Assembly (NCBI GenBank): GCA_021777685.1
Contig: JAJYDH010000177.1
Location: forward strand, 1 to 11,152
Direction of reading: 5' to 3'
Length of the DNA: 11,152 bases
Source: Planctomycetota bacterium
GTDB lineage: Bacteria; Planctomycetota; Planctomycetia; Isosphaerales; Isosphaeraceae
How positions within the stretch are numbered: position 1 is the stretch's first letter; each line of letters opens with the position of its first letter. Under the pieces are notes generated by a model, which was given only the letters and a program-made list of their open reading frames with translations, searched no databases and had not been told where the DNA came from. The position numbers and the translations under genes are program-made. Below are positions 1-6,331 of the stretch, one piece after another.

Positions 1-247
1 GGCTGTCGTCTTGGCTCGACTGCGTGCCCGTGATGTAGCCGGGCGGGAAGGTGTCGTAAGTCGAGTGGTAGTTGTGCATCCCCAGCCCGATCTGCTTCAG
101 GTTGTTCGCGCAGCTCATCCGCCTCGCCGCCTCGCGGGCGGCCTGGACGGCGGGGAGCAACAAGGCGACCAGGACGCCGATGATCGCGATGACGACCAGC
201 AGCTCGATCAGCGTGAAACCGCGGCGAGGGCGAAAGGCAAGGCGCAT
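1..247 (-). CDS. DUF1559 / H-X9-DG type pseudopilin, N-terminal part (runs off the left edge)
   Basis: The gene continues beyond the left edge, so only the first 82 residues are visible. After a short basic leader (MRLAFRPRRG) comes the type IV pilin/type II secretion prepilin signature GFTLIELLVVIAIIGVLVAL. Prepilin peptidase would cut between Gly10 and Phe11, leaving the hydrophobic helix that anchors the protein in the membrane. The segment that follows (PAVQAAREAARRMSCANNLK, then a region with GLGMHNYHSTYDTFPPGY) is typical of the DUF1559 family, which is strongly expanded in planctomycetes. Members are thought to form pseudopilin-like surface structures, but substrate and role are unknown. 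The ATG at 247 has a GGAG Shine-Dalgarno sequence (255-258, minus strand) 7 nt upstream. It lies 68 nt downstream of a small secreted-protein gene on the same strand and probably shares its promoter. Family assignment is firm; function is not. Confidence 0.93.
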   Translation of the reverse strand, partial: MRLAFRPRRGFTLIELLVVIAIIGVLVALLLPAVQAAREAARRMSCANNLKQIGLGMHNYHSTYDTFPPGYITGTQSSQDDS

Positions 248-315
248 GGACAGGCTCCGGGATGGAAGGATGAAGCGTGACTCGCGGCGAGATCGGAAAT
301 CGCGGCGAGTCGGCC

Positions 316-660
316 TCAATCCCGGAAGACCTGGAGCCGGCAGAGCCTCCGGCGGGCGGATGGGGGCGGGGGGGCGGGCCCGGCATCGGGGCGGGTGGTC
401 GACGGGCGAGGGACGAGGTCGGGAAGGATGAAGGTCCGGTCCAGGATCGCGGGGGCCGGCCCGGGAAGGTCGAGCGAGCGGTCCGTCGAGATCGAGTCGT
501 CGAGGTGGTCCTGCGGCGCGTCGACCGGGTCGATCGCGCCCGGGAAGGCCAGCTCCGCCATCGAGGCGGCCGACGCCTCCGCCGCGCGGGCCTGGCGGAC
601 CAGGATCGCGGACGGCAGCGCGACGACGCAGAGGCAGGCCAACAAGACTAACCGGGACAT
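316..660 (-). CDS. Small secreted hypothetical protein upstream of the pseudopilin
   Basis: A 114-residue protein of unknown family. It begins MSRLVLLACLCVVALPSAIL, a good Sec signal peptide (residues 1 to about 24) with a likely cut after QARA, so the product should be exported. The mature part is acidic in the middle (a run with DPVDAPQDHLDDS) and proline/arginine-rich at the end (PPPPSARRR). I chose the ATG at 660 rather than the GTG at 678 because GAGGGG lies 6 nt before the 660 ATG, and because the 678 start would place that ribosome-binding site inside the gene. A strong promoter at 720-691 gives a leader of roughly 24 nt. Co-transcription with the downstream DUF1559 gene is likely. No conserved domain is recognised; the call as a real gene rests on signal peptide, ribosome-binding site, promoter and operon position. 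Confidence 0.66.
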   Translation of the reverse strand: MSRLVLLACLCVVALPSAILVRQARAAEASAASMAELAFPGAIDPVDAPQDHLDDSISTDRSLDLPGPAPAILDRTFILPDLVPRPSTTRPDAGPAPPPPSARRRLCRLQVFRD

Positions 661-690
661 CGCTTTCCCCTCGGGCACGGATCGATTAAG

Positions 691-720
691 ATCCTAGCGC
701 GCCCGGCCGGGAGGCGTCAA
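691..720 (-). promoter_or_regulatory. Sigma-70-type promoter for the minus-strand secreted protein/pseudopilin pair
   Basis: Read on the minus strand, -35 is TTGACG (720-715) and -10 is TAGGAT (696-691), with an 18-nt spacer. Predicted start of transcription is near 684, about 24 nt before the ATG at 660. The spacer contains the perfect 10-bp palindrome CCCGGCCGGG (702-711), which might be an operator, although such palindromes also arise by chance in GC-rich DNA. Confidence 0.68.
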
Positions 721-762
721 GCGGGCCTTCGGTAGCCCTCTCGAAGACGGGATGCCCTCTCG

Positions 763-1056
763 ATGGACGAGACGACCTTCCATTATTCGATCGCCTGTTC
801 CAGCCCCGGCTGCGCCGAGGCCCCCCGGTACAAGATCGCCGCCCCCTGGAGCCACGGGCCGCTCCGCGAGCTGAAGAACTACGGCCTGGCCTGCGAGCGC
901 CATCTCGGCCCGCTCCTGGACCGGGCCCGGGACCACCACGGGAAGCTGGCGATGCGCGATGACGAGGTGGTCGGGCCGGTCGAGGTCTTCTCGCTGGTCC
1001 CCGGCCACCGAGACGGCCAGCTTCCCCGCCTCACCGAGCCGACCACGGACGCCTGA
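763..1056 (+). CDS. Small conserved-looking protein with a possible Cys/His zinc site
   Basis: A 97-residue protein, probably cytoplasmic, with no signal peptide or membrane segment. Four potential metal ligands stand in two pairs: Cys12-X4-Cys17 and, 26 residues later, Cys44-X2-His47. Between them is an aromatic and basic stretch (around RYKIAAPWSHG). This spacing is compatible with a small structural zinc finger, but I do not recognise the family. The C-terminal half is charged and ends in a polar tail. The gene diverges from the minus-strand secreted-protein gene and lies 39 nt upstream of the heparinase-like gene, so the two plus-strand genes may be co-transcribed. The ribosome-binding site is weak. 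Codon use matches neighbouring genes, and the opposite-strand and alternative-frame readings lack recognisable protein features. Confidence 0.72.
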   Translation: MDETTFHYSIACSSPGCAEAPRYKIAAPWSHGPLRELKNYGLACERHLGPLLDRARDHHGKLAMRDDEVVGPVEVFSLVPGHRDGQLPRLTEPTTDA

Positions 1057-1095
1057 CAGGACGCTTCAACCTTCGAACGGGATGGACCCCGACCC

Positions 1096-3768
1096 ATGCT
1101 CATCGAGCGAGCGATCATCGCCCTCGTCGTCCTCGCGGCCCCGGCCGACGCCGGCAATCCTCCTTCGAAAGCCCTCGGCGACCCGTTCGCCGGGTTCGAC
1201 CTGCCGGATGCGTGGGAGGCCCGGTTCTGGGGCGGACCCGACGCCCTCGCGCTCATGGAGATGGACCCGAAGCGGCTCGCCGACCTCGTGCCGACCCAGG
1301 CCGGGCTCCGCTACTGCCGATGCCCGGAGTGCGACGCGCCCGAGGCCGACGACCCGCTCGGCTGGTCGATCCGCAAGCCGAAGGTCGTCACCTGCAAGAA
1401 GTGCGGGGCCGAGTTCCCCAACGACAAGGTCCCCGCCCAGGTCAACCAGAAGGCGCCCGAGGACACCGTCGAGGTCGTCCCGGGCCTCACCCACCATTAC
1501 CCGTATCACGCGGTCGAGGCCGAGAAGCAGCTATATGCCGACGAGCGCCTCTACCTCTCCGCCCGGCGCGACCACGAGGCCCGCGAATACCTCTCGAAGG
1601 CCGCCCTCTACGCCGCCGTCCGCTACCGGGACCGGCCGCTCGGCGAGCCCGACCCGAACCTCGCCCGCGTGGCGAGCGTGATCCTCCTCCGGTTCGCCCA
1701 GGTCTACCCGAATTACGCATTGCATCTCGACCGGCCGGGCGAGCCCAAGTTCCTCGAACCGGCGCACCAGCCGCCCCCGTATCGGCGAGGGTACGGGACG
1801 GCGAAGTGGGATGCCTCGGGGAGCCTGGACGTCCCGATCAACCTGGCCATCGCCTACGCCCTGGTCCGCGAGTCGCCCGAGATGGCCGAGGCGGGCAAGA
1901 TCCTCGGGGTCGCCGACCCGAGGCGGACGATCGAGCACGACCTGTTCCGGGCCTCGGCCGCCTTCGTCCGCGACCAGCCCGAGGAGATCAACGAGCAGGC
2001 GCTCCAGGTCGACCGGGGGCTGCTCACCGTCGACCGGCTCCTGGGGGACGACCCCCTCGACCCCGAGGCGGTCCGCCGGCTCCGCGACTTCTCCGAGCGC
2101 GGGTTCTACTATGACGGCCTCTGGCGGCAGGGGGATGCCGCGAGCCAGCGGAGGGTCGTCGGGATGCTCGACGGCTGGATTGACCGGCTCTTGCCCGGCG
2201 GCCCGACGGGCGTCGCCCGGGCGCCGGGGCCGACCACGATCCTGGCGCTGGCAAGGTCGGCCGACTCGGCGATCCTCACCGACGCGAAGGCACCCGAGGT
2301 CCAGCAGGTCGGCTGGCCGGCCCCGGGTACGCTGACAACGCCACGCCAGCCGGCCCTCCTGGGCGGCGCCGGGCTGGCGAGGCTGGCCGTGGGGAAGGGG
2401 GCCGACGCCCTCGACCTGGAGCTGCGCGGGATGGGCCACTTCGGCGACCCCCGGTCGCGGCGGCAGGCCCTTCGGGTGGCCGTCGGCGGCAAGACCGTGC
2501 TCGGCGACCTCGACGACCTGCCCCCCCGCCCCGACGGCTGGGACCGCGCCTCGGCCAGCCACAACACGGTGCTCGTGGACGGCCTCAACCAGCGCGAGAC
2601 GCCCCGGATGATGCACGAGGTCGCGCCCGGCGGCGAGTTCACCTTCTTCGCCGCCGACCCCGACTTCCAGGTCGCCGTCCTGGACGACCCCCGCGCCTAT
2701 CCCCGGTCGACGACCCGGTATCGCCAGACGCTCATCGCCTGCGCCGGGGCGAAGGCCCGCTACGCGGTCTCGGTCTTCGAGGTCCACGGGGGATTGCAGC
2801 ACGACCAGGTCTTCCACGCCGCCCCGGGCGACCGGGCCGGCTGGTCGGTCTCGGTGCCGACGAGGCCCGGCCCCGAGTCGCTGCTGCCCCCCTCGATCCC
2901 GTACCTGGCCAACGCCCGCGCCGAGGACGGCCGCTGGTTCGTCCAGGCTTACGGCGAGTTCGACCGGATGGCCCACGGCTCGGCCACCCTGCCCGGCCTG
3001 GCGACGCTCGGCCGGGAGCAAGGGCGGCCCGGCGTGCGCCTCCACCTGCTCGGCGACGCCCCGTACAAGGTCGTGACCGGCTCGACCCCCCGAGCGTCGT
3101 CGCCCGAGGAGCCCCCGAGGTCGGCCCTGCTCCTCCGGCGGGACTCCCCGGACGGGGGGACGCTCGAATCGACGTTCGTGACGGTGTTCGACCCGATCGG
3201 GCCGGGCCCGAGCCTCACCAAGGTTGGCCGGATGACCTCGACGCCCGGCTTTGTCGTCCTTTATTTGGAGACCCTCGACGGCCCCGAGCACCTGGTCATC
3301 AACCTCCGCCCCGGAGCCGGCCGGACGGTCCAGCTCGCCGACGGTCGCGACCTGACCACCGACGGCCTCGTCGTCCGGGCCCGCCGCGACGAGCTGACGC
3401 TGGCCGGCGGGACGGTCGCCTCGACATCGGGCTTCGCCGTCCGCCAGCCCCGGGTCTCGGGCACGATCCTCGCCGCCGCCCGGTTCCCGACGAGCGACAG
3501 CCGGGGCTGGTTCGAGACCGACGCCCCGATCCCCGACGACCCCACCCTGATCGGCCGGACCCTCCTGATCCGCCACGGCGACAAGACCACCCACGGCTGG
3601 ACCCTCACGAAGGTCGAGCCGATCGCCAGCAAGCGGGTTCGGCTCCACGTCCGCGAGGAGCCCGGCTTCCTGATCGATGGCTCGGATCGGGCCGCCCGGT
3701 ATTACCAGTTCCCCATGACACGGAGCCCCGGCCCGCACAGGTTCAGCATCGCGACCATCAAGCGATGA
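1096..3768 (+). CDS. Secreted heparinase II/III-family protein (polysaccharide lyase-like) with zinc-ribbon-like insert
   Basis: An 890-residue protein. Residues 1-19 form a signal peptide (IIALVVLAAPADA), so it should act outside the cytoplasm. Residues 76-103 hold a CPEC...CKKC pair (Cys76-X2-Cys79, X20, Cys100-X2-Cys103, followed by GAEFPNDK), a zinc-ribbon-like knuckle. About 110-420 is probably the alpha-helical toroid of heparinase/alginate-lyase-type enzymes; GFYYDGLW (336-343) lies where the family has an aromatic, substrate-facing segment. SHNTVLVDG (488-496) is the hallmark of the Hepar_II_III beta-sandwich domain, which fills about 430-890; His489 is the conserved histidine of this motif. 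Family members cleave acidic polysaccharides (heparan sulfate, alginate, ulvan-like sugars) by beta-elimination. The substrate here cannot be read from sequence, and no sulfatase or SusC/D-like partner is in the window. Length is at the long end for the family. No lipoprotein cysteine is seen. Family call is confident; lyase activity is inferred. Confidence 0.9.
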   Translation: MLIERAIIALVVLAAPADAGNPPSKALGDPFAGFDLPDAWEARFWGGPDALALMEMDPKRLADLVPTQAGLRYCRCPECDAPEADDPLGWSIRKPKVVTCKKCGAEFPNDKVPAQVNQKAPEDTVEVVPGLTHHYPYHAVEAEKQLYADERLYLSARRDHEAREYLSKAALYAAVRYRDRPLGEPDPNLARVASVILLRFAQVYPNYALHLDRPGEPKFLEPAHQPPPYRRGYGTAKWDASGSLDVPINLAIAYALVRESPEMAEAGKILGVADPRRTIEHDLFRASAAFVRDQPEEINEQALQVDRGLLTVDRLLGDDPLDPEAVRRLRDFSERGFYYDGLWRQGDAASQRRVVGMLDGWIDRLLPGGPTGVARAPGPTTILALARSADSAILTDAKAPEVQQVGWPAPGTLTTPRQPALLGGAGLARLAVGKGADALDLELRGMGHFGDPRSRRQALRVAVGGKTVLGDLDDLPPRPDGWDRASASHNTVLVDGLNQRETPRMMHEVAPGGEFTFFAADPDFQVAVLDDPRAYPRSTTRYRQTLIACAGAKARYAVSVFEVHGGLQHDQVFHAAPGDRAGWSVSVPTRPGPESLLPPSIPYLANARAEDGRWFVQAYGEFDRMAHGSATLPGLATLGREQGRPGVRLHLLGDAPYKVVTGSTPRASSPEEPPRSALLLRRDSPDGGTLESTFVTVFDPIGPGPSLTKVGRMTSTPGFVVLYLETLDGPEHLVINLRPGAGRTVQLADGRDLTTDGLVVRARRDELTLAGGTVASTSGFAVRQPRVSGTILAAARFPTSDSRGWFETDAPIPDDPTLIGRTLLIRHGDKTTHGWTLTKVEPIASKRVRLHVREEPGFLIDGSDRAARYYQFPMTRSPGPHRFSIATIKR

Positions 3769-3809
3769 CCCCTCGCGGCCGGATTCTCCCGAAAATCCAC
3801 TTCGGACCA

Positions 3810-3838
3810 TTGACGGGCGCGGTGGACGTCGCTACGAT
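3810..3838 (+). promoter_or_regulatory. Near-consensus sigma-70-type promoter
   Basis: TTGACG (3810-3815), a spacer of exactly 17 nt, then TACGAT (3833-3838). Transcription would start near 3845, in a non-coding gap between the heparinase-like gene and the small conserved gene at 4060. It shares the -35 sequence TTGACG with the minus-strand promoter at 720-691, which supports this being the genome's housekeeping form. Confidence 0.72.
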
Positions 3839-3844
3839 GAGGGT

Positions 3845-3975
3845 GTTGGATGCGATGCCCATCCGCCTTCTAGCCTCTCCATCCAACCGGGGCATCGGCC
3901 CTGTTCATCGCGCCATCTTTTCGGATATGCCCCGCCGGCCCGTAAATCTACGGACCGGCGGGGTTCTTCATTTTT
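3845..3975 (+). ncRNA. Candidate structured leader RNA (attenuator) or small RNA
   Basis: About 130 nt between a strong promoter and a strong terminator, with no convincing coding content. Several perfect pairings are visible and some exclude each other. GTTGGATG (3845-3852) pairs with CATCCAAC (3880-3887). CGATGCCC (3853-3860) pairs with GGGCATCG (3890-3897). CGGGGCAT (3888-3895) can instead pair with ATGCCCCG (3927-3934), which would consume the left base of the terminator stem. This is the logic of an antiterminator and anti-antiterminator pair, as in riboswitches and attenuators. The gene controlled would be the one at 4060. I recognise no known riboswitch class, and no SRP, tmRNA or 6S signature. 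A stand-alone small RNA of about 130 nt fits equally well. Confidence 0.45.
3930..3975 (+). terminator. Strong intrinsic terminator
   Basis: The left arm CCCCGCCGG (3930-3938) pairs perfectly with CCGGCGGGG (3955-3963). After one C/A mismatch, CCGTA (3940-3944) pairs with TACGG (3949-3953) around an AATC loop. A T-rich tail, TTCTTCATTTTT (3964-3975), follows. It can end transcripts from the heparinase-like gene and from the promoter at 3810. Confidence 0.85.
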
Positions 3976-4059
3976 CACCCAACTTCTGACGAACTGGGCA
4001 CCGATCCTGCGGCTCCTCGCCCCCCGATGACCTGTTTTATCATCCGGAGTCGGCCTCCC

Positions 4060-4539
4060 ATGAAACCGACCGAGCCCGATGCCGCCGGGGGCGAGCCCGA
4101 TAGTCGGTTCCCATCCGGCCCCTGGACCGGCTACTTCCTCCAGCCCTCCCTGCCCGGGAAGCACTGGATGGAGCTCCACCTGTCGTTCCAGGACGCGACC
4201 ATCAAGGGTGACGGGCGCGACTGGGTCGGCCAGTTCCGGATCAAGGGAAAGTACCAGCTCGAAGACGGCAAGTGCTGGTGGACCAAGTCTTACGTCAAGA
4301 AGCACTCGATCGCCTATCAAGGTTACAACGAAGGCAAGGGGATCTGGGGCACCTGGGAATTCGACACCAACTGGAAGGGCGGATTCTACATCTGGCCCGT
4401 CGCGATGGGCGACCCCACCCAGGCCCGGCTTGCCGAGGCGATCGAAGAACCGGCGCCGGCCCCCCCCGTCGTCGAACCTGTGGAGGCGCCCGCCATCCCC
4501 GCCGAGATCGCCGAGCCGATCTCCACCTCGGGCGAGTGA
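4060..4539 (+). CDS. Conserved-looking small beta-rich protein, unknown function
   Basis: A 159-residue protein, predicted cytoplasmic, with no signal peptide. Residues about 20-115 form a compact beta-rich domain dense in Trp, Tyr and Gly: GPWTGYFLQPSLPGKHWMEL, then an SFQDATIKGDGRDWVGQF strand pair, then YQGYNEGKGIWGTWEF. The alternating hydrophobic/polar pattern suggests a small beta-barrel, lipocalin-like in style, but that is inference. I recall similar hypothetical proteins in planctomycetes and other bacteria but no assigned function. The tail (about 120-159) is an Ala/Pro/Glu-rich, probably disordered extension. The ATG at 4060 is preferred over the one at 4027 because GGAG (4046-4049) precedes it, with a somewhat long 10-nt spacer, and because the extra N-terminal residues look non-homologous. 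It may be controlled by the leader and terminator at 3845-3975. It converges on the regulator gene, with 13 nt between stop codons. Confidence 0.82.
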   Translation: MKPTEPDAAGGEPDSRFPSGPWTGYFLQPSLPGKHWMELHLSFQDATIKGDGRDWVGQFRIKGKYQLEDGKCWWTKSYVKKHSIAYQGYNEGKGIWGTWEFDTNWKGGFYIWPVAMGDPTQARLAEAIEEPAPAPPVVEPVEAPAIPAEIAEPISTSGE

Positions 4540-4552
4540 CCGGGTCGACCGC

Positions 4553-6331
4553 TCAGCGCGATTCTCGGTCGTTGATCCACTGCCGGAGGGTGTTGGCGGG
4601 GATGCCCAGGGACCGCTCGGCGGGCGAGGGTCCTCCCAGCCTCGACACGGCGTAGCACCGCCAGAGGTCTTCCCAGACCGGCAGGGGGATGGGGCGGTCC
4701 AAGCCCGGGACCTCGCGGGCGGCCTCGACCGAATCCCAGACTCGGGGCATGGCCACGTCGAAGAGTCCGGCCACGCGGGCCTGGGCGTCTTCGAGGGACA
4801 GGCCCATCCCTTTCATGAGCGTCTTCGCCGCCAGGGCCCGGAGCCGGCGTTGCCAGTCGTTGAGCGGGATCGAAGGGGCGGCGGCCGGAGGATTCGAGGC
4901 GGCCACGGTAACGCCGTTCCCCCGGACAGGCTCGACCGGGCCGAGGAACGGGCGGAGGTGAGCCCAGGTCAGGACGTCGACCTCGCGGCTGTGGCGCAAG
5001 ATGGCCCGTTCGATGACGTTGCGCAGCTCGCGGCTGTTGCTCTCGGCGAACGGCTGGGCCCGGAGCCCTTCCACCGCGTCGTCGGCCAGCTCGACCTCGG
5101 CCCCGACCTCGGCGGAGACGACCCGGGCGAGCCATCGGGCCTGGGCGTCGATGTCCTCGGGCCGGTCGCGGAGCGGCGGGACGGCCAGGGGGAGCCGTTC
5201 GACCCGGGCCAGGAACGCCAGGGGCAGCTCGCCGGACCGCCTGCGTTCGAGCCAGGGGCCGGTCTCCACCGTCAGGACGGCCGCCGCATCGGCCTGGCGG
5301 CGGACCTCCTCCTCGCCGAGCCGGCTGTACTCGCCGTCCTCCAGGAACGAGTGGAGGATCGCCGAGGCGGCGTTGGGCAGCCGGTGGAAGTCGTCGAGCA
5401 GGATCAGGCCCTTTCCGGCCGAGGCCACCAGGCCGGGCCGGTCCTCGCGGGCGTCGGTGAAGGCCCCCCGCCTGTGGCCGAAGAGGATGCTCCGGAGCAG
5501 GGTCTCGTTGGTCAGCTCGTTGCACGAGGCCACGGCCATCGGCGACTTCCGGCGGTCGGTCGCCGCGTGGAACAGCTCGGCCAGCCCGCGCTTGCCGGTC
5601 CCGCTCTCGCCGTCCAGCAGGAGGCAGGGAAGGGGGCGCCGACCCCGTCCCGTCCCCGAGGCCTTCGTCGGCTCGGCCCCGAACAGGCGGGCGAGGTCGA
5701 ACAACTGGGCCAGGGTCGAGCCCAGGGCGTCGGACTGGTAGACGATCCCCTGGTCGGCGACCGCCGCCGCGAAGGTCGCCACCGGAGGCTCGGCCAGGTG
5801 CCCGGCGACGGCCCGGGTCACGACCCCGGCCAGGCCGGGCGACTCGCCCCCCTCGTTCCCCTTGCGGATGAACCGCTCGGCCGGGAACCCCTCGGGCCGG
5901 GGATAGGCCGAGTACAGGAGCCCCTGGACCTCCGGGTGGACCCGCCGGGCCTCGTCGACGAACAACTGACCGGCGCGGAGGCCCCCGGCGTCGTCGGAGA
6001 ACCGGAGGTCGGAGACGACGGCCGCGAAAAGTTGCTCGTTGAGCAGCTTCCGGGCCAGGTCGAACCGCCCGCCGCGCTCCCGGACCAGATGCAGGTGGAC
6101 ATGGAACGGCGACCGATGCCGATAGGCGGCCAGCCGTTCGCTGGCGTATCCGTGGGCCGTCACCTTGACGTGGATCGCGCCGGAGGTCCCCAGATCGCCC
6201 CGGCGGAGGGCCGCTCCGACGGACCGGTCGGCGCCCAGCCCTTTGGCCAGGTCGTTCGGGAAGCTCGGGATGAGGGATTCGAGGACGCGAGGGTCGTCGT
6301 CCAGGACCATCAGGTGAGGAATCCAGGGCAT
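4553..6331 (-). CDS. Atypical bacterial enhancer-binding protein: expanded receiver, AAA+ with GAFTDA, C-terminal HTH
   Basis: A 592-residue cytoplasmic regulator. Residues 1-160 look like a response-regulator receiver: acidic LDDD (10-13), VVSDLRF with presumed phosphoacceptor Asp108, LYSAY (Ser141) and FIRKG (Lys157). The two acidic sites are about 97 residues apart instead of the usual 40-45, so some 50 residues (with HVHLHL at 77-82) are inserted. About 195-445 is a sigma-54-activator-type AAA+ domain: Walker A GESGTGK (241-247), GHRRGAFTDA (285-294; standard GAFTGA), Walker B LILLDDFH (309-316; usually DE), arginine-finger region with VPPLRDRPEDI (384-394) and NSRELRNVIERA (432-443). Sensor I has TVET instead of AATN. 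The C-terminus has a helix-turn-helix-like SLGIPANTLRQWIN. The start at 6331 begins the receiver; an ATG seven codons later is possible, and the ribosome-binding site is weak. No histidine kinase adjoins it. Sigma-54 dependence is uncertain given the changed loop. Confidence 0.88.
   Translation of the reverse strand: MPWIPHLMVLDDDPRVLESLIPSFPNDLAKGLGADRSVGAALRRGDLGTSGAIHVKVTAHGYASERLAAYRHRSPFHVHLHLVRERGGRFDLARKLLNEQLFAAVVSDLRFSDDAGGLRAGQLFVDEARRVHPEVQGLLYSAYPRPEGFPAERFIRKGNEGGESPGLAGVVTRAVAGHLAEPPVATFAAAVADQGIVYQSDALGSTLAQLFDLARLFGAEPTKASGTGRGRRPLPCLLLDGESGTGKRGLAELFHAATDRRKSPMAVASCNELTNETLLRSILFGHRRGAFTDAREDRPGLVASAGKGLILLDDFHRLPNAASAILHSFLEDGEYSRLGEEEVRRQADAAAVLTVETGPWLERRRSGELPLAFLARVERLPLAVPPLRDRPEDIDAQARWLARVVSAEVGAEVELADDAVEGLRAQPFAESNSRELRNVIERAILRHSREVDVLTWAHLRPFLGPVEPVRGNGVTVAASNPPAAAPSIPLNDWQRRLRALAAKTLMKGMGLSLEDAQARVAGLFDVAMPRVWDSVEAAREVPGLDRPIPLPVWEDLWRCYAVSRLGGPSPAERSLGIPANTLRQWINDRESR

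Noticed and set aside
1531..3810. A 759-codon open frame on the minus strand across the heparinase-like gene
   Set aside because: It mirrors the real gene; it has no domain, is rich in Arg/Gly/Pro/Ala, and arises from high GC with G/C third positions. The plus-strand reading has a signal peptide and the SHNTVLVDG motif.
3850..3873. A seven-codon leader peptide (MRCPSAF) preceded by GAGGG
   Set aside because: The predicted transcription start near 3845 would leave the ribosome-binding site (3839-3843) outside the transcript.
3853..3897. A classical H-type pseudoknot from the two overlapping 8-bp pairings
   Set aside because: The two stems abut with no nucleotides to span the 8-bp second stem, so simultaneous formation is sterically unlikely; competing folds are more plausible.
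3765..3989. A 74-codon ORF whose ATG overlaps the heparinase stop (ATGA)
   Set aside because: It runs straight through the promoter at 3810 and the terminator hairpin, and its translation resembles no protein domain.
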